A stretch of DNA of 28,676 nucleotides from Flavobacteriales bacterium (GCA_018664745.1 JABJNS010000045.1:1-28676); one strand, 5' to 3'. Positions 1 through 7,647 are shown, counted from the stretch's first letter. The notes: a model not told the origin generated them from the letters alone. Program-made: numbers and translations.

Positions 1-173
1 ACTGGTCCTTTATCACCTTCACCTGCTTCAAAATTAACTGCAGCTCCTTCTTCCAAAGTTTTGTATCCTTCTACTTGAATTTCTTGAAAATGAGCAAAGT
101 AGTCAGTTCCGTCTGAACCTTCAATGAAACCATACCCTTTACTTGCGTTAAACCATTTTACTGTTCCTTCCAT
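1..173 (-). CDS. Cold-shock protein, CspA family (3' end outside window)
   Basis: Reading leftwards from the ATG at 173, the translation begins MEGTVKWFNASKGYGFIEG. This is the cold-shock domain start, with the aromatic RNA-binding motif KGYGFI (RNP1). It continues through YFAHFQEIQ, where the family has VFVHFS (RNP2-like). About 57 codons are visible and the C-terminal remainder lies beyond base 1. Cold-shock proteins are small cytoplasmic OB-fold proteins that bind single-stranded RNA/DNA and melt mRNA structure. The gene has its own promoter-like box and a leader of about 50 bases with a hairpin, described separately. Family assignment is firm; whether it is truly cold-inducible is not shown. 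Confidence 0.93.
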   Translation of the reverse strand, partial: MEGTVKWFNASKGYGFIEGSDGTDYFAHFQEIQVEGYKTLEEGAAVNFEAGEGDKGP

Positions 174-203
174 AATTGTTTTTTTAAATTTATATTATTA
201 CTA

Positions 204-221
204 TGTGGGAACAACCCCACA
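204..221 (-). promoter_or_regulatory. Hairpin in the 5' leader of the cold-shock gene
   Basis: TGTGGG at 204-209 pairs with CCCACA at 216-221 around a six-base loop. It lies inside the predicted leader, about 30 bases before the ATG. No U-run follows it on the minus strand, so it does not look like a terminator. It may instead be a 5' UTR structure affecting stability or temperature-dependent translation, which is an inference. Confidence 0.45.
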
Positions 222-231
222 AAAACTGGCG

Positions 232-239
232 CAAATATA
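232..239 (-). promoter_or_regulatory. TAnnTTTG promoter box of the cold-shock gene
   Basis: On the minus strand this reads TATATTTG followed by GCGCC, a match to the Bacteroidota primary sigma -7 element TAnnTTTG. No TTG is present 17-23 bases upstream, so only half of the consensus is seen. The start of transcription would be near 225, giving a leader of about 50 bases. Confidence 0.55.
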
Positions 240-247
240 GTAAAATT

Positions 248-1126
248 TTAATAAATGACTCTTTTTGCAGACAATAAGGTATTTTTCAAGAGAATAGCAA
301 TAGTCATTGGCCCCACTCCACCAGGAACTGGGGTGATATAACTACACTTATTTTTAACATCTTCAAAATCAACATCCCCTAGTAATTTCCAACCACTTTT
401 TGTTTTATCTGACTTTACTCTTGTTATTCCTACATCAATAATAGTAACCCCTTGTTTTACCATATCAGTAGTAACAAACTCTGCTTTTCCTAAGGCTACA
501 ATAAGAATATCAGCTGTTTTTGTTATCTCATTTAAGTTTTTTGTTCTACTATGAGTAAGTGTTACTGTACAATTTCCAGGATAATTATTTCTAGCCATAA
601 GAATACTCATTGGGGAACCTACAATATGACTTCTACCAATAACTACACAATGTTTTCCTAAAGTTTCAACTTCATATCTCTGTAATAATTCTAAGATTCC
701 AGCAGGAGTTGCAGGCAAGTAAGTTGGTAAATTTAATGCCATTCTACCTATATTAGCAGGGTGAAAACCATCAACATCTTTTTCAGGAAGAATAGCTTCT
801 GTTACTTTCATTTCATTAATATGCTTAGGTAATGGCAATTGAACAATTAAACCATCAATAGATGAATTTCTATTAATTTTTTCAATTTCTGCAAGCAATT
901 TATCTTCTGACACATCTATATTAAAGCGCACTAAAGTAGAATCAAACCCAACCTTTTCACAGGCCTTAACCTTAGCATTTACATAAGTTTCACTAGCACC
1001 ATCATTTCCTACAAGAATAGCAGCTAAGTGTGGTTTTTTTCCTCCATCAGAAAGTAGATTAACAACCTCAATTGCTATTTCTTCTTTTATATCGTTAGCT
1101 GTTTTTTTTCCGTCAAGTAGAATCAT
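248..1126 (-). CDS. folD: Methylenetetrahydrofolate dehydrogenase / methenyl-THF cyclohydrolase
   Basis: FolD is the cytoplasmic bifunctional enzyme that oxidises 5,10-methylene-THF to methenyl-THF with NAD(P)+ and hydrolyses it to 10-formyl-THF, feeding purine and formyl-methionine synthesis. The 292-residue product has the usual family length. Visible motifs are YVNAKVKAC (Y48, catalytic-type Lys52), the substrate-loop QLPLPKHI, the NADP-site VIGRSHIVGSP, and the C-terminal signature PGGVGPMTIAILLKNT. The start is ATG giving MILLDGKK, as expected. It follows ffh on the same strand with an 89-base gap, so it may be co-transcribed or have its own weak promoter; I saw no clear TAnnTTTG box in the gap. 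Confidence 0.97.
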   Translation of the reverse strand: MILLDGKKTANDIKEEIAIEVVNLLSDGGKKPHLAAILVGNDGASETYVNAKVKACEKVGFDSTLVRFNIDVSEDKLLAEIEKINRNSSIDGLIVQLPLPKHINEMKVTEAILPEKDVDGFHPANIGRMALNLPTYLPATPAGILELLQRYEVETLGKHCVVIGRSHIVGSPMSILMARNNYPGNCTVTLTHSRTKNLNEITKTADILIVALGKAEFVTTDMVKQGVTIIDVGITRVKSDKTKSGWKLLGDVDFEDVKNKCSYITPVPGGVGPMTIAILLKNTLLSAKRVIY

Positions 1127-1215
1127 TGAGTGTTTATTTGTTTATTCGTTTGGTTGTTTATCTGAATACTAAAAGCCTAGCGGTCTAAGATCTAAGTATT
1201 ATTTTTCTATTTCAA

Positions 1216-2562
1216 TTACCTCATTCCAGGCATACCACCCTTTCCTTTCATCATTTGCATCATTTGTTTAGCGCCACCTCCTTGCATCATCTTCATCATT
1301 TTACCCATTTGACTAAACTGCTTAATCAATTGATTAACTTCTACTACTGAGGTTCCACTACCAGATGCAATTCTCTTTTTTCTACTACCATTCAACAACT
1401 TAGGATTTTCACGCTCTTGTTTTGTCATGGAATGTATAATTGCTTCAATTCCTTTAAAAGCATCATCATCAATATCTACTCCCTTCATAGCCTTACCCAT
1501 TCCAGGAATCATGCCCATCAAGTCCTTCATGTTACCCATCTTTTTAACCTGTTGGATCTGCTTTAAGAAATCATCAAAACCAAACTGATTCTTAGCAATT
1601 TTCTTCTGAACTTTTCTTGCTTCTTCTTCATCAAATTGTTGTTGTGCCCTTTCCACTAAAGAGATAACATCTCCCATACCTAAAATACGGCTTGCCATTC
1701 TATCAGGATGAAACACATCAAGTCCATCCATTTTTTCGGAAGTACCAATAAATTTAATAGGTTTATCCACTACCGAACGAATAGTAAGTGCCGCCCCACC
1801 TCTAGTATCACCATCTAATTTTGTAAGGACTACTCCATCAAAATTTAACTTATCATTAAATGCTTTTGCAGTATTCACAGCATCTTGCCCAGTCATAGCA
1901 TCTACAACAAATAAGATTTCTTGAGGATTTACAGCTTTTTTTATTTGAGCAATTTCATTCATCATTTGCTCATCAACAGCCAAACGACCAGCCGTATCAA
2001 CAATAACTACATTATGCCCATTTGTTTTAGCATGTTTAATTGCATTCTGAGCAATTTCAACAGGATTTTTACTTTCTCTATCCTGAAAAACATCTACCCC
2101 AACTTGCTCAGCTAAAACACCTATCTGATCAATTGCTCCAGGGCGATAAACATCACAAGCAACCAACAAAGGACGTTTATTCTTTTTACCCTTAAGATGC
2201 AAAGCTAATTTACCAGAAAAGGTTGTTTTACCACTTCCCTGCAAACCAGATATTAAGATAACAGTAGGAGAGCCTTCTAACGAAATATCAGACTGCTCAC
2301 TACCCATAAGTTCAGCTAACTCATCCTTCATTATTTTAGTTAGCAACTGTCCAGGATCAATTGCAGTTAGCACTTTCTGACCTAATGCTTTTTCTTGAAC
2401 TCTTGATGTAAAAGATTTAGCAGTTTTAAAATCAACATCTGCTGAAAGCAATGCCTTACGTATTCCCTTCATGGTTTGCGCAACATTAATTTCGGAAATA
2501 CTGCCCTGCCCCTTTAAAACCTTAAACGCCTTATCTAGTTTTTCTGATAAATTTTCAAACAT
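1216..2562 (-). CDS. ffh: Signal recognition particle protein Ffh (SRP54)
   Basis: Ffh binds 4.5S RNA and signal sequences of nascent membrane proteins and delivers ribosomes to FtsY. Domains: N domain (about 1-85), G domain with P-loop GLQGSGKTT (106 on), DVYRPGAID, DTAGRL and TKLDGDTRGG, then a methionine-rich M domain with SRKKRIASGSG and a tail of repeated MM/Met-Gly. The frame opens three codons earlier at a GTG, but the ATG at 2562 (MFENLSEKL) is the family start, giving 448 residues. It lies 40 bases downstream of rimO and shares the strand with its receptor ftsY, so both SRP GTPases sit in one cluster. Confidence 0.97.
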   Translation of the reverse strand: MFENLSEKLDKAFKVLKGQGSISEINVAQTMKGIRKALLSADVDFKTAKSFTSRVQEKALGQKVLTAIDPGQLLTKIMKDELAELMGSEQSDISLEGSPTVILISGLQGSGKTTFSGKLALHLKGKKNKRPLLVACDVYRPGAIDQIGVLAEQVGVDVFQDRESKNPVEIAQNAIKHAKTNGHNVVIVDTAGRLAVDEQMMNEIAQIKKAVNPQEILFVVDAMTGQDAVNTAKAFNDKLNFDGVVLTKLDGDTRGGAALTIRSVVDKPIKFIGTSEKMDGLDVFHPDRMASRILGMGDVISLVERAQQQFDEEEARKVQKKIAKNQFGFDDFLKQIQQVKKMGNMKDLMGMIPGMGKAMKGVDIDDDAFKGIEAIIHSMTKQERENPKLLNGSRKKRIASGSGTSVVEVNQLIKQFSQMGKMMKMMQGGGAKQMMQMMKGKGGMPGMR

Positions 2563-2602
2563 AATTTTCACTCTTTATTTAAAAAATCAACTGATTTAAT
2601 TA

Positions 2603-3916
2603 TTAATCTACTACAACTCCATACAAATCAAAATGATCGGTCTTTTCAATTTCCACATTAGCAAAATCTCCCATTCTTATATAGGTATCAGTTGCTTTTA
2701 CTAGTACTTCATTATCCACATCTGGGCTATCAAATTCAGTACGCCCAATAAAGTAATCGCCTTCTTTTCTATCAAACAATACTTTAAAAGTTTTTCCTAT
2801 TTTAGTTTGGTTTAACTCCCAAGAAATGTGGGTTTGCAAGTCCATAATTTCCTCTTGCCTTGCTTTTTTTACATCATCAGTAACATCATCCTCCAAAACA
2901 TGAGCAGAAGTATTTTCTTCATGAGAATAAGTAAATACTCCCAATCTATCAAATTTTGTATCCTGAACCCATTGTTTTAATTCTTGGAATCTTTCTTCAG
3001 TTTCTCCAGGGTAACCCACAATTAAAGAAGTACGAATTGCCATATTTGGCACTTTTTCTCTAAATGCTTTTAACAAATCATTTGTCTTTTGATGAGAAGT
3101 TCCTCTTTTCATTGATTTCAATATCTCATCATTAATATGCTGTAAAGGAATGTCAATATAGTTACAAACTTTATCATTGTCCCTAATTACATCTAACACA
3201 TCCTGTGGAAATCCTGTCGGAAAGGCATAATGCAATCGAATCCATTCTATTCCTTCCACTTTACTTAACTCAGTCAACAAATCAGCTAACCTTCTTTTTT
3301 TATAGATATCAAGACCATAAAAAGTTAAATCTTGAGCAATAAGAATTAATTCCTTCACCCCATTTTTAGCTAAGTTTTTAGCCTCAATTACTAATTGTTC
3401 AATAGGAGTAGATTTATGTTTACCTCTCATTAATGGAATTGCACAAAAAGAACATGGTCTATCACAACCTTCAGCAATTTTAAGGTAAGCATAATGCTTT
3501 GGAGTAGTCGTTAATCGTTCTCCTAGTAATTCATGTTTATAATCAGCACCTAAAACTTTTAATAATTTTGGTAAATCAGTAGTTCCAAAATACTGATCAA
3601 CATTAGTTATTTCTTTTTCTAAATCAGGTTTATAACGCTCAGAAAGGCAACCCGTAACATACAACTTATCAATACTACCCGCCTCTTTTCTTTCTGCTTG
3701 TTCCAAGATAGTATTAATAGATTCCTCCTTAGCATTATCAATAAAACCACAAGTATTTATTACTACAATATTAGCATCATCTTTTTCTGATTCATGCTCA
3801 ACCTCCATTTTATTGGCAGCCAATTGCCCCATTAAAACTTCAGAGTCATATACATTTTTAGAGCACCCTAAAGTAATGACATTAATCTTATTTTTTTTTG
3901 TTGATTTTGTTCTCAT
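2603..3916 (-). CDS. rimO: Ribosomal protein S12 methylthiotransferase
   Basis: RimO is a radical-SAM enzyme that adds a methylthio group to the conserved aspartate of ribosomal protein S12. The 437-residue protein has the UPF0004 domain with the three auxiliary-cluster cysteines C18, C56 and C90 (GCSKN, NTCGF, TGCLSE). The radical-SAM CxxxCxxC follows at C151, C155 and C158 (EGCDRPCSFCA), and then a C-terminal TRAM-like segment. The GCSKN/TTDLP context fits RimO better than MiaB. Its start ATG shares one base with the ftsY stop (TAATG), so the two are translationally coupled. All catalytic cysteines are present. Confidence 0.95.
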   Translation of the reverse strand: MRTKSTKKNKINVITLGCSKNVYDSEVLMGQLAANKMEVEHESEKDDANIVVINTCGFIDNAKEESINTILEQAERKEAGSIDKLYVTGCLSERYKPDLEKEITNVDQYFGTTDLPKLLKVLGADYKHELLGERLTTTPKHYAYLKIAEGCDRPCSFCAIPLMRGKHKSTPIEQLVIEAKNLAKNGVKELILIAQDLTFYGLDIYKKRRLADLLTELSKVEGIEWIRLHYAFPTGFPQDVLDVIRDNDKVCNYIDIPLQHINDEILKSMKRGTSHQKTNDLLKAFREKVPNMAIRTSLIVGYPGETEERFQELKQWVQDTKFDRLGVFTYSHEENTSAHVLEDDVTDDVKKARQEEIMDLQTHISWELNQTKIGKTFKVLFDRKEGDYFIGRTEFDSPDVDNEVLVKATDTYIRMGDFANVEIEKTDHFDLYGVVVD

Positions 3917-4848
3917 TAATTAAATAGCGAGTCCACAAACTCATTTTTATTAAACACTTGTAAATCTTCAACCCCTTCACCTACTCCAATATAACGAACA
4001 GGAATCTGAAACTGATCAGAAATCCCAATAACCACCCCACCTTTTGCCGTACCATCTAACTTAGTAAGTGCCAAAGAATTTACTTCAGTGGCTTTTGTAA
4101 ACTGAGTAGCTTGTTCAATTGCATTTTGTCCAGTTGAAGCATCTAAAACTAACATAACATCATGTGGTGCCTCAGGGATAACCTTAGCCATTACATTTTT
4201 AATCTTAGTCAATTCGTTCATCAAATTGATTTTATTATGAAGCCTACCTGCCGTATCAATAATCACAACATCAGCACCACTTGCTTTTGCCGATTGTAAA
4301 GTGTCAAAACATACAGATGCTGGATCAGAACCCATATCTTGTTTTACAATTTCTACACCTACTCTATCTGCCCAAATTACTAATTGATCAACTGCAGCAG
4401 CACGAAAAGTATCAGCTGCACCTAACACAACTTTTTTACCTTGTTGCTTAAACTGATGTGCTAATTTCCCAATTGTTGTTGTTTTTCCTACTCCATTTAC
4501 CCCTACCACCATAATTACATAAGGCCCATCAACTTCAGGAATTACATCATAACTTTCCTTCATTAACAATGAGATTTCTTCTTTTAAAAAATCATTTAAT
4601 TCTGAAGAGTTGATGTATTTATCTTTTGCTACTCTTTCTTCTAATTTTTCAATAATCTTTAAAGTAGTTTCTACTCCAATATCTGAAGTGATTAATGCTT
4701 CTTCAATATCATCAAGTGCAAGTTCATCAATAACCGATTTACCAGCAACTGCTCTAGAGATTTTACCAAAAACATTTTCCTTTGTTTTTTCTAAACCTTT
4801 ATCAAGTTTCTCTTTTTTATCTTTTGAAAAAAAATTAAATATACCCAT
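3916..4848 (-). CDS. ftsY: SRP receptor FtsY
   Basis: FtsY is the membrane-associated SRP receptor GTPase, which docks Ffh-ribosome complexes at the translocon. The 310-residue protein has a short basic N-terminus (MGIFNFFSKDKKEK) without the long acidic A domain of enterobacterial FtsY, as is usual in Bacteroidota. An NG domain follows: P-loop GVNGVGKTT (116-124), DTFRAAAVDQ (146 on), DTAGRLHNK and TKLDGTAKGG. It is separated from DUF4295 by a strong terminator hairpin, so it probably uses its own promoter, whose box lies within that hairpin. It leads an ftsY-rimO-ffh run. Confidence 0.97.
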   Translation of the reverse strand: MGIFNFFSKDKKEKLDKGLEKTKENVFGKISRAVAGKSVIDELALDDIEEALITSDIGVETTLKIIEKLEERVAKDKYINSSELNDFLKEEISLLMKESYDVIPEVDGPYVIMVVGVNGVGKTTTIGKLAHQFKQQGKKVVLGAADTFRAAAVDQLVIWADRVGVEIVKQDMGSDPASVCFDTLQSAKASGADVVIIDTAGRLHNKINLMNELTKIKNVMAKVIPEAPHDVMLVLDASTGQNAIEQATQFTKATEVNSLALTKLDGTAKGGVVIGISDQFQIPVRYIGVGEGVEDLQVFNKNEFVDSLFN

Positions 4849-4871
4849 TATTAATACCTTTTTTAAACAGA

Positions 4872-4904
4872 AAAAGCTCCTTTCAAAAATAGAAAGAAGC
4901 TTTT
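4872..4904 (-). terminator. Terminator of rpmG-DUF4295, with a promoter box in its loop
   Basis: A 13-base stem pairs 4872-4884 with 4892-4904 (one G-U pair on the minus strand) around a seven-base loop, with a short U-run following. It lies just after the DUF4295 stop. The minus-strand bases 4891-4884 read TATTTTTG, a TAnnTTTG match occupying the loop plus the first base of the 3' arm, and suitably placed to drive ftsY (ATG at 4848). No TTG was found upstream at the right spacing. The terminator call is strong; the promoter call is moderate. Confidence 0.8.
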
Positions 4905-4924
4905 AATTTGTGTATAATTAAATA

Positions 4925-5077
4925 CTATTTTTTTGCAAAGAATTCTTTTACCTTATCCTTTGGTACAATTTCACTTTTAAAAGAGTAAGATCCACTCTCT
5001 GTTTTAACCATTTTCACAGCTTTAGTAAAAGCTTTTGCTCCTTTCTTCTGTAATGATGCTACTGTCTTTTTTGCCAT
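4925..5077 (-). CDS. DUF4295 family small basic protein
   Basis: This short gene encodes 50 residues, beginning MAKKTVASLQKKGAKAF and ending KVKEFFAKK. It is lysine-rich and lies six bases after the rpmG stop. DUF4295 is a Bacteroidota-restricted family found with rpmB/rpmG and ftsY. Its charge, size and neighbours suggest a ribosome-associated protein, but its function is not established. There is no signal peptide or membrane segment. It is transcribed with rpmG and ended by the hairpin at 4872-4904. Confidence 0.9.
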   Translation of the reverse strand: MAKKTVASLQKKGAKAFTKAVKMVKTESGSYSFKSEIVPKDKVKEFFAKK

Positions 5078-5083
5078 GTCTTA

Positions 5084-5266
5084 TTATTTTATTTCTTTAT
5101 GAACAGTCATTTTTTTCATGATAGAGTTGAATTTTTTCAACTCCATTCTATCTGGAGTGTTCTTTTTGTTTTTAGTTGTAATGTAACGAGATGTTCCTGG
5201 CAAACCGCTTGCTTTATGCTCAGTACACTCTAAAATAACTTGAATTCTATTTCCTTTCTTTGCCAT
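5084..5266 (-). CDS. rpmG: 50S ribosomal protein L33
   Basis: The 60-residue product starts MAKKGNRIQVILECTEH and contains the L33 signature GTSRYITTKNKKNTPDRMELKKF. Only one cysteine (C14) is present, so this is the zinc-free (C-minus) type of L33. It has a full-consensus promoter just upstream and is followed after six bases by DUF4295. In most Bacteroidota it directly follows rpmB; here two unrelated genes separate them. Confidence 0.97.
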   Translation of the reverse strand: MAKKGNRIQVILECTEHKASGLPGTSRYITTKNKKNTPDRMELKKFNSIMKKMTVHKEIK

Positions 5267-5288
5267 CTTCTAATAATTTATTGGGCTG

Positions 5289-5316
5289 CAAATTTAATTA
5301 AATAATCTAATACCAA
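5289..5316 (-). promoter_or_regulatory. Promoter of rpmG-DUF4295
   Basis: On the minus strand, TTG (5316-5314), a 17-base spacer, and TAAATTTG (5296-5289) match the Bacteroidota consensus exactly. The bases that follow, GCAGCCCAA, are identical to those after the rpmB box. The predicted leader is about 20 bases. Confidence 0.75.
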
Positions 5317-5324
5317 ACCAAAAT

Positions 5325-6974
5325 TTACATCTTTTTAACATCTATAAAAAACAAGTCATCTCTTACTTTAAAATCATGCTTATCAAAGCCACCTAAATCT
5401 TGCTCTTTCCACTCCAAATTTGGGTAAATCCAAAAATCCTTACTGCCTGTATTTATCAAAATAGGCATGTCAAATTCAGGAATTGCTTCCCACCTATACA
5501 ATAAAGTAATATTCTTTCCTTCTTTTTGAAACTTATATTGAAATTCTGGAATTTTCTTACTATTCAAATACTGTCTGAAAAAATCTGTAAAATCTTTACC
5601 TGATTTTTCATTGATATAATCAATGATTGCCTGCCCATCAATAGTTTGATATTTAAACTCATTCGCAATTCCTTTTACAATCTCAAACCATAACTCGTCA
5701 TCTTCAATCAAACTCCTAAGCGTATGCAACATTAACGAACCTTTATAATACATATCAGAACTCCCCTCAGAATTAACATGATAATGCCCTATAACTGGTT
5801 TATCATTTCTAACGCTTCTTTTTTGATTATTTACATAGCTCAACATAGCATCATAACCATGCATACATTCTACATAAAGCACCTCAGAATAAGTACAAAA
5901 CCCTTCATGCACCCACATATCTGCAATATCATTTGTTGTGATAGAATTTCCCCACCACTCATGCCCACTTTCGTGTACAATAATAAAATCAAAAGCTAAA
6001 CCATCAATAAAGCGAGTATTTCCATGATAGCCTGGCAAATAATCATTTCCATAGGCAATTGCAGACTGATGCTCCATACCCAAATAAGGAGTCTCTACTA
6101 AAGCATAACCATCATTCCAAAAAGGATAAACCCCAAAGTAATTCTCAAAACATTCCATCATAGGGTTTACTTGCTTAAAATGTTCTTTTGCTTTTTCTAA
6201 ATTATCATGTAATACATAATAATCCATTCTTAAAGTATCTTTTTCAGAGACATAAGCCTCAGAAAAATGCTCGTAATCTCCAATATTTAAGGTTACATTA
6301 TAATTATTGATAGGATAAGAAACAAACCATTCACTCACATTTACCCAAGAATTAAAATACTGATTCCAAACAGAAGTGTCACTTCTTAAATCACCATTTG
6401 CAACAATTTTCAGAGGGTAACGAGCAGTACAAGTTATTCTCATACTATCTGGCTCATCCGACTGATGATCCTTATTCGGCCACCAAACGCTTGCCCCCAA
6501 ACCTTGACAAGATACGCCAACCCAAGGATTTCCATTTCCATCTTTTTTCCAAGAAAAACCACCATCCCAAGGAGCATTTACAGCCTCTCTAGGATAACCA
6601 CCATACCAAACTTTTATATTGGCTTGTTCTCCTTTTTTAAGCATTCTAGAAAAATCAATAAACACGGCATCAAACTCACGGCTAAATTCAAGCTCATTTT
6701 CTTCAAAATCAATGCGCATCACCTCCATGTTCTGAGCTAAATCAATTTGCATTTTATCAAAACTAGAAATGACATCAAAATGAATAATATTGTATGATTT
6801 TTCTAAAGAACGCTCCTGCTCATCAACCATTACAAATAAATCGTAAAAAGTTACATCATAACAAGTTCGGATTTCAGTAAGATTACCTCTTAAACTATCC
6901 TTGCGAGTAAATTCTTGTGCTTGCCCAACAAATGCAAGAATTAAAAGAAATATTAAAATTTTATTTTTTTTCAT
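5325..6974 (-). CDS. Secreted M1 family (gluzincin) metallopeptidase
   Basis: The 549-residue protein has an N-terminal signal peptide (MKKNKILIFLLILAFVGQAQ). It carries the zinc site HESGH at 334-338 followed by the third ligand Glu357 (HEGF), i.e. HExxH-x18-E, which defines M1 peptidases. LGMEHQS (about 299-305) stands at the place of the GAMEN exopeptidase motif in altered form, and YYKGSLMLH carries the expected transition-state tyrosine. It probably acts as a periplasmic or outer-membrane-associated aminopeptidase trimming imported peptides. It is shorter than full four-domain M1 enzymes, lacking the large C-terminal helical domain. It lies between rpmG and a lipoprotein gene and is preceded immediately by a terminator hairpin. 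Exact substrate unknown. Confidence 0.9.
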   Translation of the reverse strand: MKKNKILIFLLILAFVGQAQEFTRKDSLRGNLTEIRTCYDVTFYDLFVMVDEQERSLEKSYNIIHFDVISSFDKMQIDLAQNMEVMRIDFEENELEFSREFDAVFIDFSRMLKKGEQANIKVWYGGYPREAVNAPWDGGFSWKKDGNGNPWVGVSCQGLGASVWWPNKDHQSDEPDSMRITCTARYPLKIVANGDLRSDTSVWNQYFNSWVNVSEWFVSYPINNYNVTLNIGDYEHFSEAYVSEKDTLRMDYYVLHDNLEKAKEHFKQVNPMMECFENYFGVYPFWNDGYALVETPYLGMEHQSAIAYGNDYLPGYHGNTRFIDGLAFDFIIVHESGHEWWGNSITTNDIADMWVHEGFCTYSEVLYVECMHGYDAMLSYVNNQKRSVRNDKPVIGHYHVNSEGSSDMYYKGSLMLHTLRSLIEDDELWFEIVKGIANEFKYQTIDGQAIIDYINEKSGKDFTDFFRQYLNSKKIPEFQYKFQKEGKNITLLYRWEAIPEFDMPILINTGSKDFWIYPNLEWKEQDLGGFDKHDFKVRDDLFFIDVKKM

Positions 6975-6980
6975 AAAAAA

Positions 6981-6998
6981 AGCCCTTTTTCAAGGGCT
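6981..6998 (-). terminator. Intrinsic terminator after the lipoprotein gene
   Basis: A perfect 7-bp stem (AGCCCTT/AAGGGCT) with a four-base loop is followed on the minus strand by seven U residues. The U-run ends directly at the ATG of the M1 peptidase gene (6974). Confidence 0.85.
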
Positions 6999-7039
6999 AT
7001 TTTAAAATTAATTATCTTTTATCTTGTAAATGAAATTTT

Positions 7040-7567
7040 TCAAGATGAAGTTTGCGTTCCAGCTAAAGGAATCTCAAATGCAAGGTTTAATGTTAAATCC
7101 CCATTAGATGCTGACTCTATCATTCCTGAACCTGTAATATCAACATCTACTTCACCAACAACTCCAGTGTCAAGAGATATTTTTTGCCCATCTTGTATTG
7201 CAACCTTACCACTTATAGCAACATCAGCTAAAATGATATTTCCATTTATATCCATAGCAACTACACCTTCTCCTTCACCAGTAATTGAAACAGTGTCAGG
7301 AAACATATCATTTAAAGGAATTGGGAAATCTCCTACTACAGGAATACTAATCGTTAGCTCTTCACAAGCCGTTTCAACATTCCATTGTCCTTGTGCAATA
7401 TCGTAAGCAAATTCACAACTCCCGTTATTACTAGTTGCTAAAGATTGATAGTTCATTGCTGAATTATCTGTACATCCTTCAATAAGTACTTCATCCTTTT
7501 TACAAGAAGAAACGATAAGAGATAGACTCACAAATAATACTGCTGATGCTTTAAAAATGTTTTTCAT
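7040..7567 (-). CDS. Small lipoprotein with GCTD-NY-GSC motif
   Basis: The 175-residue protein has a lipoprotein signal (MKNIFKASAVLFVSLSLIVSSCKKDE, cysteine at 22) and is thus an outer-membrane or periplasmic lipoprotein. Right after it comes a GCTDNSAMNYQSLATSNNGSC segment matching the recurrent Bacteroidota motif GCTD..A.NY...A..dGSC, found in many secreted proteins, whose two cysteines probably form a disulfide. The remainder is rich in Val, Ile, Asp and Gly and looks like a beta-rich lipocalin-like or LolA-like fold, with no catalytic motif that I recognise. It is transcribed alone: it has a consensus promoter nested in the rpmB terminator, and its own terminator at 6981-6998. Function unknown. 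Confidence 0.75.
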   Translation of the reverse strand: MKNIFKASAVLFVSLSLIVSSCKKDEVLIEGCTDNSAMNYQSLATSNNGSCEFAYDIAQGQWNVETACEELTISIPVVGDFPIPLNDMFPDTVSITGEGEGVVAMDINGNIILADVAISGKVAIQDGQKISLDTGVVGEVDVDITGSGMIESASNGDLTLNLAFEIPLAGTQTSS

Positions 7568-7594
7568 TTTGGTTTAGTTTAGTTATTAAATAAA

Positions 7595-7623
7595 AAAAGT
7601 TGCCATCAAAGATAGCAACTTTT
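7595..7623 (-). terminator. Terminator of rpmB
   Basis: AAAAGTTGC (7595-7603) pairs with GCAACTTTT (7615-7623) around an 11-base loop that can form three further ATC/GAT pairs. On the minus strand it is followed by a U-run. It sits 25 bases after the rpmB stop. Confidence 0.8.
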
Positions 7624-7634
7624 ATATAACTCAA
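7607..7634 (-). promoter_or_regulatory. Promoter of the lipoprotein gene, nested in the rpmB terminator
   Basis: On the minus strand TTG (7634-7632), a 17-base spacer and TATCTTTG (7614-7607) form a full consensus promoter. The TATCTTTG lies within the terminator loop. Transcription would start near 7600, inside the 3' arm, so the new RNA lacks the 5' arm and cannot form the hairpin. The leader is about 33 bases. Confidence 0.7.
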
Positions 7635-7647
7635 TATAATTTATTGA

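Noticed and set aside
1174..1202. CTAAGATCTAAG repeat between folD and ffh as a terminator or operator
   Set aside because: It is a short direct repeat, not a stem, and no U-run follows. It is too short to distinguish from chance.
1921..2115. Plus-strand open frame inside ffh
   Set aside because: It is antisense to a strongly conserved GTPase domain and its translation has no recognisable domain. Similar antisense frames inside rimO, the peptidase, the mutase and the TonB receptor were dropped for the same reason.
2563..2571. Upstream GTG start for ffh
   Set aside because: MFENLSEKL from the ATG at 2562 matches the normal Ffh N-terminus; the GTG adds only three unrelated residues.
5084..5266. 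L33 as a degraded gene because zinc cysteines are missing
   Set aside because: Zinc-free L33 is a normal variant, and length and conserved blocks are intact.
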